64,000 bases of DNA. It comes from Trichobilharzia regenti. Lineage: Eukaryota; Platyhelminthes; Trematoda; Strigeidida; Schistosomatidae. Below the pieces are notes generated by a model that saw nothing but the letters and a program-made list of their open reading frames with translations, was not told the origin of the DNA and did no database searches. The stretch lies in assembly GCA_944472135.2 (NCBI GenBank), contig OX235262.1, positions 63,157,887 to 63,221,886 on the forward strand. The letters are read 5' to 3'. Shown here one piece after another: positions 10,511 to 21,900 of this stretch (positions are counted from its first letter, which is position 1; each line of letters opens with the position of its first letter). Both the position numbers and the translations under genes were made by a program.

Positions 10511-11375
10511 CATCCAGTTATCGCCATTACCACAACCACCAACACCACCATCACAATCACAATCACAATCACCAACAACACAAACGGAAAAACCAACAAC
10601 GCCAACGCCATCACCATCACCACAACCACATCCACAACCACCACAACCACCACCACCACCGCCAACACAAACAACAACGACAACTACAACACCATCAACA
10701 CACTGATTCAACCACATCAAATACTCATCAACAAATTCACACACTTCTTCTACAACCAAACGAAATCACCTATACAATCATCTCAAGCCGCTAACCAGAC
10801 ACACATCTCCCTACTCTTCTCCTCTCCTATATTCTCCCCCTTCATATATTCGCTCAAAAACACGCACGCACACACCCTTCTTCTCCTCACTCAATCTCTC
10901 AGTCTCTTATCGTTTTCTTACGATTCTTTCACTCCACTCGACCACATACACTACTGACATCGCGTCGCCATCATTGTCATCTTCACTGTCATCCTCACCG
11001 TCAACATGCAGGTCGACTTCAACGTCGGCCTTCGACACTACGTGCATGTGCATATCTATTGTCTTCGTGATTGTGTCTGTCAGTGGCTGTGGTGTGTGTG
11101 TGTGTGTGTGTGTTTGTGTGCGCGTCTGTCTGTCTGTCTTTCTATCCGCCTGTCTGGCTGTGTGTGTGTATGTGTGAAGTGCTTGCTGTCTTGTGTTGGG
11201 CATGTGTTGTTTGTGTTTGACACAGACTCGACTCCGTACGGTGTGAGTGGTTGTCGTGAGAATTCGTGGTTGAGTAATTCAGTGTTGAATGATTGTTAGT
11301 TGTTCGTTTGTGTTTGTGTTTGTGTTCGTGTTATGCGAGTGTGTGATGGTGAATGCTTGAGGAGGTGTAATAGTC

Positions 11376-11447
11376 GGGGGTATAGCTCAGTGGTAGAGCA
11401 TTCGACTGCAGATCGAGAGGTCCCCGGTTCAAACCCGGGTGCCCCCT
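11376..11447 (+). tRNA. tRNA-Cys (GCA), unit 6
   Basis: Identical to the other intact copies; anticodon GCA. Confidence 0.97.
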
Positions 11448-11934
11448 TCACTTTTCAACTCACACAAACAAACACACCTCACTAATTACACACAGACAAA
11501 CTCCAGTCACTCACCACATAGTCGATACGAGATCACTCACAAAATTTAGTGATAAATGAACACACGCGAACACAATACATTACAAGACAAGACAAGACAA
11601 GACAAGACAACACAGTCCAATCCACTATCAATTCAACATGCACGTGTCTCCACCTCGAACTCTTCACGAACAAGTAATGCCTCAACTCGAATCATCGGTA
11701 AAACAGTGTCCAAGGGAAATTACACGTGCATACAGACGAACACAGGCACGCTGTGCTTCACTCGGTAAGTCGGTCGGTGGGTCGGCCGGACGATCGTTCG
11801 ATCTGTCGTTCATCGATCAGACAGCGTATTGTGTATTGTCATTGTATGTGAGTGTGGAATGATGCTTTGGCGGTGTGCTTTGCGTATGTTGTCTGACGCC
11901 ATGATTGAGTGTGGTGTGTGTTTGATGAAAAGCG

Positions 11935-12006
11935 CTCCCGCGCCGGGAGTCGAACCCGGGCCGCCTGGGTGAGAGCCAGGAATCCTAACCGCTAGACCAC
12001 GCGGGA
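11935..12006 (-). tRNA. tRNA-Glu (CTC), unit 6
   Basis: Identical to the other intact copies; anticodon CTC. Confidence 0.97.
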
Positions 12007-12430
12007 CATCCAGTTATCGCCATTACCACAACCACCAACACCACCATCACAATCACAATCACAATCACCAACAACACAAACGGAAAAACCAACAACGCCA
12101 ACGCCATCACCATCACCACAACCACATCCACAACCACCACAACCACCACCACCACCGCCAACACAAACAACAACGACAACTACAACACCATCAACACACT
12201 GATTCAACCACATCAAATACTCATCAACAAATTCACACACTTCTTCTACAACCAAACGAAATCACCTACACAATCATCTCAAGCCGCTAACCAGACACAC
12301 ATCTTCCTACTCTTCTCCTCTCTTATATTCTCCCCCTTCATATATTCGCTCAAAAACACGCACGCACACACCCTTCTTCTCCTCACTCAATCTCTCAGTC
12401 TCTTATCGTTTTCTTACGATTCTTTCACTC

Positions 12431-13311
12431 CACTCGACCACATACACTACTGACATCGCGTCGCCATCATTGTCATCTTCACTGTCATCCTCACCGTCAA
12501 CATGCAGGTCGACTTCAACGTCGGCCTTCGACACTACGTGCATGTGCATATCTATTGTCTTCGTGATTGTGTCTGTCAGTGGCTGTGTGCGTGTGTGTGG
12601 TGGTGCTGTGTGCGTGTGTTGTGTGCGCGTCTGCCTGTCTGTCTTTCTCTCTGCCTGTCTGTGTGTGTGTGTGTCTGTGTGAAGTGCTTGCTGTCTTGTG
12701 TTGGGCATGTGTTGTTTGTGTTTGACACAGACTCGACTCCGTCGGTGTGAGTGGTTGTCGTGAGAATTCGTGGTTGAGTAATTCAGTGTTGAATGATTGT
12801 TAGTTGTTCGTTTGTGTTTGTGTTTGTGTTTGTGTTATGCGAGTGTGTGATGGTGAATGCTTGAGGAGGTGTAATAGTCGGGGGTATAGCTCAGTGGTAG
12901 AGCATTCGACTGCAGATCGAGAGGTCCCCGGTTCAAACCCGGGTGCCCCCTTCACTTTTCAACTCACACAAACAAACACACCTCACTAATTACACACAGA
13001 CAAACTCCAGTCACTCACCACATAGTCGATACGAGATCACTCACAAAATTTAGTGCTAAATGAACACACGCGAACACAATACATTACAAGACAAGACAAG
13101 ACAAGACAAGACAACACAGTCCAATCCACTATCAATTCAACATGCACGTGTCTCCACCTCGAACTCTTCACGAACAAGTAATGCCTCAACTCGAATCATC
13201 GGTAAAACAGTGTCCAAGGGAAATTACACGCGCATACAGACGAACACAGGCACGCTGTGCTTCACTCGGTAAGTCGGTCGATGGGTCGGCCGGACGATCG
13301 TTCGATCTGTC
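12431..13311. repeat. tRNA array unit 7, truncated by BEL block
   Basis: Follows the array order through tRNA-Cys and the segment between the tRNAs, then stops after gatctgtc at 13311. BEL pol sequence begins at 13312, so this unit has no tRNA-Glu. It mixes subtype A and B bases (for example an A-like cgcgcatac near 13,228). Confidence 0.93.
12880..12951 (+). tRNA. tRNA-Cys (GCA), unit 7
   Basis: Identical to the other intact copies; anticodon GCA. It is the last intact tRNA-Cys of the block. Confidence 0.97.
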
Positions 13312-14883
13312 CCGCAATCTTATCTCCCTATCGGTTGCCTTCACAACCTCTTTATCTATTTCAGAACTGGACCTTTCACATGAACGCTTGTCCTGAAATT
13401 CAGCTTCAGTCATTCGCAAAAGCTTGTTCTCTACTGATTCACTTTCCTCTAAGCATAAGATAGAGGTTGCTTCTTTATATTCGTTTCCTGAACCCAATAA
13501 ACACCAACCAAAAACTGACAAAGATGCAAACGGTTGGTTGGATTTCCCTATACGCTGCTCCAGCACCCAGTGTACTTCAGGTACATTAGTCCCAATTAGT
13601 AGACTGACCTGTTTACATTCGACGTCTAGAAAGGGAATTTCTGCCAGGTGAGGCCATTTTTTCATCTATTCGTTTGAAGGAGTCTTAGGTCTCTTGACAG
13701 GTAAGCTATCCACGGTGTAGGCACTCTTGACCCTCGTCTTGTAATCTCCCGTTAAGGATTCAACTTCGAAATCAACCTTAGATGAATTCTGAGAAGTAGT
13801 TCCACAGAAAGATGTTACCTGCATCAATGTATTAACCCCTTCCAGTCCTATTTGGCGGGCAACATGACTCAGCAGTAGTGTAGCATCTGAACCATTGTCA
13901 AGAAAGGCATAGGTATCTAGAAATCCTTTAGGACCTAAGATACGAATCGGCACATATCCTAAAAAGGAAGTTCCGGATTACGTGCTAGAGTAGTTGACAG
14001 TCTGGCATGCTGAATTATCTTCATTGTGTAGAAGTTTGTGATGACGTCTAGTGCATCCTACTATATTGCAACCTCTTGCTGCACGACAAGTGTCAGCTCG
14101 GTGATTAAGTTTCAAACAGTTGAAGCACACCTTATGCCGCATTGACACTGCTAGTCTCTCTTTATGACTCATCGACAAAAAGCGTTGACATTCCCATAAG
14201 TCGTGATCTGTGAAGCTAACTATGCACGACTTCTGGGCTCGTGACTTCACGACATTAACACTATGCGATGGCATAGCTCTGGACATTTTATCATTGGACC
14301 CTACTTCGTTGTTGTTCCTATTCCCATTAGCTCTCTGGCCGTAACAGCTTGTAGCCAATGACAGTTGCCTTTCGACAAATTCTTTGAGGTAACGAAAGCT
14401 AGGTTCAGCAAACTGTAAACCATCGTTTACCAATTCTGCCCACTTCCATCGTAGGTGCCGGGGGAGACGTTGAACAATGCACTTAAGGTTGGTAGAGCAG
14501 TCCAAGTCTGCCATGTGATTCATCTGAGATAAGGCTATCTCACAATTGGTCATCTGTCTCAACAACCGTTGTAGCCCAACTATATCTTCAGGTTGCAGCT
14601 GTGGGCCTGACAGTAATTCGGAGAGGAAAGCATCCGAAACTGCATGAGGTTGGCCAAATTGACTTCGTAAAATCCCCATGGCTTTCCCATAGTCTACCTC
14701 AGAGGGCAGTAGAATGCAATGCCCTATGGCCTCCTTGGCCGTACCAACACAATTGTGTATAAGATGCATTAACCGTAGGTTGTCATCATTAGTTTGTTCT
14801 CTTATGAACATGTTAAAGCATCTTATAAACTTCAGGAACTTAGTTGGTATACCATCGAACTTATCCATCTCAATTTGAGGCAT
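13312..14883 (-). pseudogene. BEL copy A gag-protease fragment (codons 1-524)
   Basis: Holds the gag core, zinc knuckle and aspartic protease region and ends abruptly near codon 524, before the RT domain, at the array junction. There are two private nonsense changes relative to copies B-D: a TAA at about codon 302 (13,978) and a TAG at about codon 406 (13,666). Neither occurs in the other copies, so copy A has decayed independently. The frame running from 13,665 down to 13,186 is a chimera with array sequence. Confidence 0.85.
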
Positions 14884-14949
14884 TCTAATGGGGCTAACTG
14901 AGTTCAGGAGTGGTTGGAATGGGGTGGCAGTACAATCTAACTCTGGTGA

Positions 14950-15318
14950 TTATTCTGTGCAATAGTTGATGCTACCGTCTAGAAGTTGGCTATTCGATGG
15001 ATTGGCGTGAGACCGAACGCAGCTTGCTGCAGTCCTGACTTGTTGAGAGCATTCGCTCTTCAATTTTCGTTGTTTGCTGCGAAGTCTAAGCTCTTGAACC
15101 TTGAGCTCTAGGATCTCTAATTCGGTAGCAACATCCGAATCAACATCGGAGTCTACTACTACACTACCTCCCATAGCAATATTATCAAAACCTAGGCTGA
15201 CATGAGGGGTGTGTTTAACATTATCAAAAACAGATAAGGAAACAGGTAAAGAAGAAACTTGCGGTGAAGATAAATTGACTCGAAGATATTCTTCAGCGTT
15301 TTCCAGTTTTCCAGACAT
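14950..15318 (-). CDS. BEL copy A gag N-terminal ORF
   Basis: A 122-codon ORF from the first ATG (15,318); the longer open frame upstream has no ATG. It has a Ser/Val-rich N-terminus, an Asp-rich stretch, then a charged ELEILELKVQELRLRSKQ helix that looks like a coiled coil, as is usual in BEL gag N-termini. It is in frame with the gag core that begins at 14,883 and is separated from it by one TAA (14,950-14,952). That stop is shared by all copies. Confidence 0.7.
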   Translation of the reverse strand: MSGKLENAEEYLRVNLSSPQVSSLPVSLSVFDNVKHTPHVSLGFDNIAMGGSVVVDSDVDSDVATELEILELKVQELRLRSKQRKLKSECSQQVRTAASCVRSHANPSNSQLLDGSINYCTE

Positions 15319-15499
15319 ATTACGAGTAACCGGCACTGATAATTGTCCAAATAGATAAACAAGAACAATTTTGAGTACTGTGAATTTCTCCCGAAAGAAA
15401 TCCGAAACAATAATCCAAACTATAGATTTAACCACACGTAGGTTTACGCGTAAATTCCAAAATACAGGATATTCTGCAAAACGGTACTCAAAATGTGAG

Positions 15500-15882
15500 G
15501 TGTCTGTGGCTAAATGTTGTCAAATGCACAACCACTGTGCAGTCAATAAGTAAAAACAGCAATGCTGTGTCAAGTTCGATCCACGTGTCGGTTCAAACGG
15601 CCCGCGAATGCCAAGCAGAGAATAAACAAATATGAACAAACAACTTTCAATAGTAAAGCATACACTATAGGGTAAATGCAGCAAATAATGTTTAAGGAGA
15701 AGAAAAATAAGAACTATACATTAATTAATAGAATGATAATAGAACAAGTAATTTAACTGCAGTTGTAAGCAAATGTCATAGTTATAAATTAACATATAAA
15801 CTCATACTACTTACTAATGGCAAGTAGTATAATGTTGAACAAAGGAAATATTGAGAATGAACAGGTAGGAAAAGAATTAACA
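15500..15882 (-). repeat. BEL LTR between copies A and B
   Basis: The outer end is set by TGTTAATTC on the - strand, immediately after a purine-rich tract (PPT, 15,883-15,897), and matches the exact LTR/array junction at 33,732. The inner edge is not resolved, because no second LTR of the same copy is present for comparison; 15,500 is approximate. A convincing primer-binding site was not found. Confidence 0.6.
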
Positions 15883-16001
15883 CCACCCCCTCAAAACCAG
15901 TATGGTTTTCCCTACTCTACCTGCTAGTAAGACACAGAATTGGTACAATTTACTCTCGCCACATCTGCATCCACTATCCAGCTATATATCCTACAAAGTG
16001 C

Positions 16002-16646
16002 TTATCTCTCCTCAATACCTTCTAATAGGCAAACCTTACGCACATCTCGGTTGACTATACCCCTCGGTGTCTTGATATCCACTTTTCTGGCATACCCATC
16101 ACAGCTTGCCGTAACACCTGTAATTATTCCCATTGACCAACGATTGCGAGGGGAAGGCTCCGCAGTCACTAGTACTAGGTATCCCACTTGTAAGTTTCGA
16201 TGTCGTTGAACCCACTTTGCACGCGATTGTAAGGTCGTCAAGTACTCCCGCTTCCACCGTCTCCAAAACGTATCGGCAAGGAGTTGCCCTTGTTTCCATC
16301 GTCGTGAATAACGTCCACATAAACTAACGTCGATTTCAGGAACCTGTTCAGGATTTCTTGATAAGAGAATATGATTTGGTGTCAGCACATCCAACTGACT
16401 TAAGTCATCATAAACAGGTACTAGCGGCCTACTATTTAGTATCCTTTCTACTTCTGTCAAATAGGTCATGAGTGATTCATCTGTGAGGACTTGCTCCTTC
16501 GAAACTGCGCTTAACACTCGACGTACGCTTCTGATCAACCTCTCCCATACTCCGCCACGGTGGCTAGCATAAGGTGGATTTAACTTCCATTCTATACCAC
16601 GATTTGTCATAGCTCTCATCATACAATCACTGTCTAATTGTGGCAA
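16002..16646 (-). pseudogene. BEL copy B integrase C-terminal part
   Basis: Contains the third catalytic residue region (NPPYASHRGGVWERLIRSVR, with the Glu of the DDE triad) and a C-terminal basic DNA-binding region. It is displaced by one frame from the preceding integrase core, with an overlap at 16,634-16,646. The shift lies in a G run near 16,670 and is shared by copies C and D. Confidence 0.8.
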
Positions 16647-17377
16647 AACTTGCTGTAACTCACGATCAGCCCCACAAAGTTTGTACCCCGGTCACTGTAT
16701 ATCTCCCTTGGAGTTCCCCTGCGGTTGGTAAAGCGTGAAAGCATCATTAGGAATGAATCGATAGAAAGAGCGTAAGCTACTTCTAAGTGAACCGCTCGAG
16801 TTTTCAAACAAGTGAATATGCATCCATATCTTTTGTCTGTAGTCCGCCCCCGCCTAACGATAAAGGGGCCGAAGTAATCTACCCCGGTGCTAGAGAATGG
16901 AAAATCTGACGTGACCCTTGCTATGGGTAATTCTGCCATCAGTTGTTCAGTAGGTTTTGCAGACCTGATTCGGCAACCGATGCATTTATTCACCACACGC
17001 TTAACTACTGCCGCTCCTTTCAATATCCAATATTTCATACGCAATGCTGACAAAAGATGGGCTACTCCCATATGTCCTTCAGTCTCATGATAATAACGAA
17101 CAATAACCTCCGTGACAGGATGAGTTCCTGGCAATATAACTGGATGTTTTTCCGAACTTGACAGTTGACTATTATTCAGTCGTCCGCCGACACATATCAA
17201 GTCACCTAAGATGACAGGATGCAGTTTCTTGATACGTTGAAGGAGTGGCTTGTATTTACTATCCAAATAGCGTTCACACATAACTCCTTTGATTTTACCG
17301 AACTCTTGTTTTTGCACGTATCTAAGGATATCTTCCTCTGCCTCTAACATCTCACACGTTTGTAAAGGGCCTTGCAC
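16634..17377 (-). pseudogene. BEL copy B integrase zinc-binding and core part
   Basis: Carries the H2C2 zinc-binding segment (HETEGHMGVAH ... CIGC) and the core with VDYFGPF and YSDRGTNFVG (first two catalytic Asp). It ends at the shared frameshift. The upstream end is disrupted by a 2-base shortening at 17,486-17,492 relative to copy C. Confidence 0.8.
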
Positions 17378-17533
17378 TAGACGTTTTAGTAGAAAAACTT
17401 TAAACCTTTTTAACCAGGCTACCGCTCTACGAAGTTTTGTCCAAGAAGAGAAATACGAGAATAAGGTGTCTATCGGATTTACGGATGTTGGTCGTTAAGA
17501 TGGTGGCTTGCTTTAGCTTTATGTCAGATGGAA

Positions 17534-20500
17534 TTATTGGCACGCTTTTTCCATCGAAATTCGGCCAATCCTTTTTAGGATTTTGAGAAATTCAGGACCA
17601 TCGAGCCAGGTATGTATACGCTCGTACTCACTCATCTTTATTCCCCTGGAAGCAAGGTCAGCTGGATTCATATTAGTTGGTACATGTCGCCATTGAGGCC
17701 GCGTAGTGTTATCAAGTATAAACCCTACTCTGTTAGCTATGTAGGTTTTGAAGCGGGATGTGGTATTGCGGATGTAGCTTAACACAATCATAGAATCTGT
17801 CCATAGATAAACATCACTTAGTTCCAACTTTATTTCCTCTAAGATGTATTTTAACAGCTTCACTGAGAGCACGGCTGCTTGTAGTTCTAAACGTGGCACG
17901 GTGACATGCTTCAAGGGAGCCACTCTAGATTTGCCCATAACAAAGCTGCAGCTTACTTCTCCTGAACAGGACTCGTAACGTAGATATGCTACTGAACCGA
18001 AACCTATTTCAGAGGCATCCGAAAATAAGTGCATTGAAACTGCTATAGGACTGAAGGTCTGGGGTCGAAAACAACGTTGAACCTCTAGATCCTTAATTCT
18101 CTTAATGTCAACAAGCCAAGCCTCCCATTTGGCACCGATACTCACGTCAACATGTTCATCCCACCCAAACTCACTTCGGCACAGGTGTTGCATTACTCTT
18201 TTAGGTGGAAGTAGTAGTGGGGCGACATAACCGAGTGGATCATATAAAGAAGCTATGCACGACAAGATTCCCCTCTTCGTTATCGGACGTACTGGCAGAT
18301 TTACTTCAAACTTGAAGCAATCTGACTTGACACACCAGCATAAACCCAGTGTCTTCTCGACATTCGTCGAATCTTCTAAATGCAGTATGTTTGAGGACCG
18401 TTCACGAACGGGAATGTTGGATAACACTTCTTCATTGTTACTATTCCATTTGTGCAAACGAAATCCACCAAGAGAGGCGAGCTGACGCAGCTGGTTGGAT
18501 AAAGCTATGGCTTCTGCTACTGTTTCTACTGAGACTAGACAATCATCCACATAGAAATTTTCTCTGACAGTGCTTAATGTCTTCTCGTCAAACAATTTCG
18601 CGTTGTCGATTGTGGCTCGTTTTAAAGCATAGGCTGCACAAAAAGGTGATGAGGTAGCACCGAAGGGATGTACGTTTAATTCATACAGGCTCGGTGGTAA
18701 GTCCAGTCTACCCTCAGAATACCATAAGAAACTAAAGGCACTTTTATCCTTGACAGGTAAGTGAACCTGAAGAAACATCTCCTCAATATCTGTTGACAAG
18801 GCTATCCGATGTTTTCTAAATCTCAATAGTACCCCAGCCAAGTCATTCATCAGATCAGGTCCCGAATACAGACAATCGTTCAAGGACATTCCCTTACATT
18901 TAAAGGCACAATCGAAAACCACTCTAATTTTACCAGGCTTGCGGGGATTTATAACTGGGTGGTGAGGGATAAATCTACGTTTCTTGGAGAAGTCGTCAGG
19001 AACGCGACTAATATAACCCTTCAACTCATGGTCTGTTAGTATTTGATTGTAGGACTTTAATAGGCTTTCGTCCTTTTTTAGTTTCTTCTGAAGACTGTCC
19101 AGCCTGCGTTCTGCCTCAAACCTATTAGGCGGTAATCTACGCCAGTCCTCTTTCCAAGTCAATGGAACTTCATAATGTCCGTTCCGCAATCTTATCTCCC
19201 TATCGGTTGCCTTCAGAACCTCTTTATCTATTTCAGAACTGGACCTTTCGCATGAACGCTTGTCCTGAAATTCAGCTTCAATCATTCGCAAAAGCTTGTT
19301 CTCTACTGATTCACTTTCCTCTAAGCAGAAGATAGAGGTTGCTTCTTTATATTCGTTTCCTGAACCCAATAAATACCAACCAAAAACTGACAAAGATGCA
19401 AACGGTTGGTTGGATTTCCCTATACGCTGCTCCAGCACCCAGTGTGCTTCAGGTACATTAGTCCCAATTAGTAGACTGACCTGTTTACATTCGACGTCTA
19501 GAAAGGGAATTTCTGCCAGGTGAGGCCATTTTTTCATCTGTTCGTTTGAAGGAGTCTTAGGTCTCTTTACAGGTAAGCTTTCCACGGTGTAGGCACTCTT
19601 GACCCTCGTCTTGTAATCTCCCGTTAAGGATTCAACTTCGAAATCAACCTTAGATGAATTCTGAGAAGTAGTTCCACAGAAAGATGTTACCTGCATCAAT
19701 GTATTAACCCCTTCCAGTCCTATTTGGCGGGCAACATGACTCAGCAGTAGTGTAGCATCTGAACCATTGTCAAGAAAGGCATAGGTATCTAGAAATCCTT
19801 TAGGACCTAAGATACGAATCGGCACATATCCTAAAAAGGAAGTTCCGGATTCCGTGCTAGAGTAGTTGACAGTCTGGCATGCTGAATTATCTTCATTGTG
19901 TAGAAGTTTATGATGACGTCTAGTGCATCCTACTATATCGCAACCTCTTGCTGCACGACAAGTGTCAGCTCGGTGATTAAGTTTCAAACAGTTGAAGCAC
20001 ACCTTATGCCGCATTGACACTGCTAGTCTCTCTTTGTGACTCATCGACAAAAAGCGTTGACATTCCCATAAGTCGTGATCTGTGAAGCAAACTATGCACG
20101 ACTTCTGGGCTCGTGACTTCACGACATTAACACTGTGCGAAGGCATAGCTCTGGACATTTTATCATTGGACCCTACTTCGTTGTTGTTCCTATTCCCATT
20201 AGCTATCTGGCCGTAACAGCTTGTAGCCAATGACAGTTGCCTTTCGAGGAATTCTTTGAGGTAACGAAAGCTAGGTTCAGCAAACTGTAAACCATCGTTT
20301 ACCAATTCTGCCCACTTCCATCGTAGGTGCCGGGGGAGACGTTGAACAATGCACTTAAGGTTGGTAGAGCAGTCCAAGTCTGCCATGTGATTCATCTGAG
20401 ATAAGGCTATCTCACAATTGGTCATCTGTCTCAACAACCGTTGTAGCCCAACTATATCTTCAGGTTGCAGCTGTGGGCCTGACAGTAATTCGGAGAGGAA

Positions 20501-20755
20501 AGCATCCGAAACTGCATGAGGTTGGCCAAATTGACTTCGTAAAATCCCCATGGCTTTCCTATAGCCTACCTCAGAGGGCAGTAGAATGCAATGCTCTATG
20601 GCCTCCTTGGCCGTACCAACACAATTGTGTATAAGATGCATTAACCGTAGGTTGTCATCATTAGTTTGTTCTCCTATGAACATGTTAAAGCATCTTATAA
20701 ACTTCAGGAACTTAGTTGGTATACCATCGAACTTATCCATCTCAATTTGAGGCAT
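17534..20755 (-). CDS. BEL copy B gag-protease-RT-RNase H polyprotein
   Basis: A 1,073-codon ORF from a true ATG. Residues 1-190 are the gag core (DUF1759-like). CX2CX4HX4C knuckle at 253-266 and a second Cys/His patch at 272-286. Protease LDNGSD at 328-333 (catalytic D329). RT with FDCAFK (614-619), first catalytic Asp at 656 and YVDD at 735-738. RNase H-like D913, E957 and D987. The integrase that normally follows in one frame is shifted out after residue 1,060, in all copies. Otherwise the frame is undamaged. Confidence 0.92.
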   Translation of the reverse strand: MPQIEMDKFDGIPTKFLKFIRCFNMFIGEQTNDDNLRLMHLIHNCVGTAKEAIEHCILLPSEVGYRKAMGILRSQFGQPHAVSDAFLSELLSGPQLQPEDIVGLQRLLRQMTNCEIALSQMNHMADLDCSTNLKCIVQRLPRHLRWKWAELVNDGLQFAEPSFRYLKEFLERQLSLATSCYGQIANGNRNNNEVGSNDKMSRAMPSHSVNVVKSRAQKSCIVCFTDHDLWECQRFLSMSHKERLAVSMRHKVCFNCLKLNHRADTCRAARGCDIVGCTRRHHKLLHNEDNSACQTVNYSSTESGTSFLGYVPIRILGPKGFLDTYAFLDNGSDATLLLSHVARQIGLEGVNTLMQVTSFCGTTSQNSSKVDFEVESLTGDYKTRVKSAYTVESLPVKRPKTPSNEQMKKWPHLAEIPFLDVECKQVSLLIGTNVPEAHWVLEQRIGKSNQPFASLSVFGWYLLGSGNEYKEATSIFCLEESESVENKLLRMIEAEFQDKRSCERSSSEIDKEVLKATDREIRLRNGHYEVPLTWKEDWRRLPPNRFEAERRLDSLQKKLKKDESLLKSYNQILTDHELKGYISRVPDDFSKKRRFIPHHPVINPRKPGKIRVVFDCAFKCKGMSLNDCLYSGPDLMNDLAGVLLRFRKHRIALSTDIEEMFLQVHLPVKDKSAFSFLWYSEGRLDLPPSLYELNVHPFGATSSPFCAAYALKRATIDNAKLFDEKTLSTVRENFYVDDCLVSVETVAEAIALSNQLRQLASLGGFRLHKWNSNNEEVLSNIPVRERSSNILHLEDSTNVEKTLGLCWCVKSDCFKFEVNLPVRPITKRGILSCIASLYDPLGYVAPLLLPPKRVMQHLCRSEFGWDEHVDVSIGAKWEAWLVDIKRIKDLEVQRCFRPQTFSPIAVSMHLFSDASEIGFGSVAYLRYESCSGEVSCSFVMGKSRVAPLKHVTVPRLELQAAVLSVKLLKYILEEIKLELSDVYLWTDSMIVLSYIRNTTSRFKTYIANRVGFILDNTTRPQWRHVPTNMNPADLASRGIKMSEYERIHTWLDGPEFLKILKRIGRISMEKACQ

Positions 20756-20821
20756 TCTAATGGGGCTAACTGAGTTCAGGAGTGGTTGGAATGGGGTGGC
20801 AGTACAATCTAACTCTGGTGA

Positions 20822-21190
20822 TTATTCTGTGCAATAGTTGATGCTACCGTCTAGAAGTTGGCTATTCGATGGATTGGCGTGAGACCGAACGCAGCTTGCT
20901 GCAGTCCTGACTTGTTGAGAGCATTCGCTCTTCAATTTTCGTTGTTTGCTGCGAAGTCTAAGCTCTTGAACCTTGAGCTCTAGGATCTCTAATTCGGTAG
21001 CAACATCCGAATCAACATCGGAGTCTACTACTACACTACCTCCCATAGCAATATTATCAAAACCTAGGCTGACATGAGGGGTGTGTTTAACATTATCAAA
21101 AACAGATAAGGAAACAGGTAAAGAAGAAACTTGCGGTGAAGATAAATTGACTCGAAGATATTCTTCAGCGTTTTCCAGTTTTCCAGACAT
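20822..21190 (-). CDS. BEL copy B gag N-terminal ORF
   Basis: Same 122-codon product as in copy A. Its upstream leader is interrupted by a 32-base A run at 21,358-21,389. Confidence 0.7.
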   Translation of the reverse strand: MSGKLENAEEYLRVNLSSPQVSSLPVSLSVFDNVKHTPHVSLGFDNIAMGGSVVVDSDVDSDVATELEILELKVQELRLRSKQRKLKSECSQQVRTAASCVRSHANPSNSQLLDGSINYCTE

Positions 21191-21354
21191 ATTACGAGTA
21201 ACCGGCACTGATAATTGTCCAAATAGATAAACAAGAACAATTTTGAGTACTGTGAATTTCTCCCGAAAGAAATCCGAAACAATAATCCAAACTATAGATT
21301 TAACCACACGTAGGTTTACGCGTAAATTCCAAAATACAGGATATTCTGCAAAAC

Positions 21355-21357
<3 letters not shown>

Positions 21358-21389
<32 letters not shown>
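21358..21389. repeat. A32 homopolymer in BEL copy B leader
   Basis: Copies A, C and D read ggtactcaaaatg here. Copy B has about 31 extra A residues between ggta and ctcaaaatg with no other change and no duplicated flank. Confidence 0.9.
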
Positions 21390-21392
<3 letters not shown>

Positions 21393-21781
21393 AAAATGTG
21401 AGGTGTCTGTGGCTAAATGTTGTCAAATGCACAACCACTGTGCAGTCAATAAGTAAAAACAGCAATGCTGTGTCAAGTTCGATCCACGTGTCGGTTCAAA
21501 CGGCCCGCGAATGCCAAGCAGAGAATAAACAAATATGAACAAACAACTTTCAATAGTAAAGCATACACTATAGGGTAAATGCAGCAAATAATGTTTAAGG
21601 AGAAGAAAAATAAGAACTATACATTAATAGAATGATAATAGAACAAGTAATTTAACTGCAGTTGTAAGCAAATGTCATAGTTATAAATTAACATATAAAC
21701 TCATACTACTTACTAATGGCAAGTAGTATAATGTTGAACAAAGGAAATATTGAGAATGAACAGGTAGGAAAAGAATTAACA
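21390..21781 (-). repeat. BEL LTR between copies B and C
   Basis: Matches the A/B LTR with a 4-base deletion (one attaa unit) near 21,625. The outer end CA is at 21,780-21,781; the inner edge is approximate. Confidence 0.6.
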
Positions 21782-21900
21782 CCACCCCCTCAAAACCAGT
21801 ATGGTTTTCCCTACTCTACCTGCTAGTAAGACACAGAATTGGTACAATTTACTCTCGCCACATCTGCATCCACTATCCAGCTATATATCCTACAAAGTGC

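Larger units (their letters stand above)
9409..10934. repeat. tRNA array unit 5 (subtype B)
   Basis: First unit of the second subtype, with changes at several fixed places (for example gccatg for gccagg near 10,404, and cgatcag for cgaccgg near 10,319). The GT tract (about 9560-9690) contains a gcctgg interruption that recurs after the BEL block at 33,742. Confidence 0.95.
10935..12430. repeat. tRNA array unit 6 (subtype B)
   Basis: Closest to unit 5, with the shortest GT tract of the complete units (about 11,086-11,175). Confidence 0.95.

Noticed and set aside
13186..13665. 159-codon frame joining BEL protease region and array DNA
   Set aside because: It crosses the BEL/array junction and is an accidental chimera, not a gene.
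15480..15625. BEL primer-binding site (a tRNA-3'-end-like stretch ending in gcca near 15,614)
   Set aside because: It ends in CCA on the antisense strand as a primer site would, but it falls inside the presumed LTR and the tRNA fold is off by one base.
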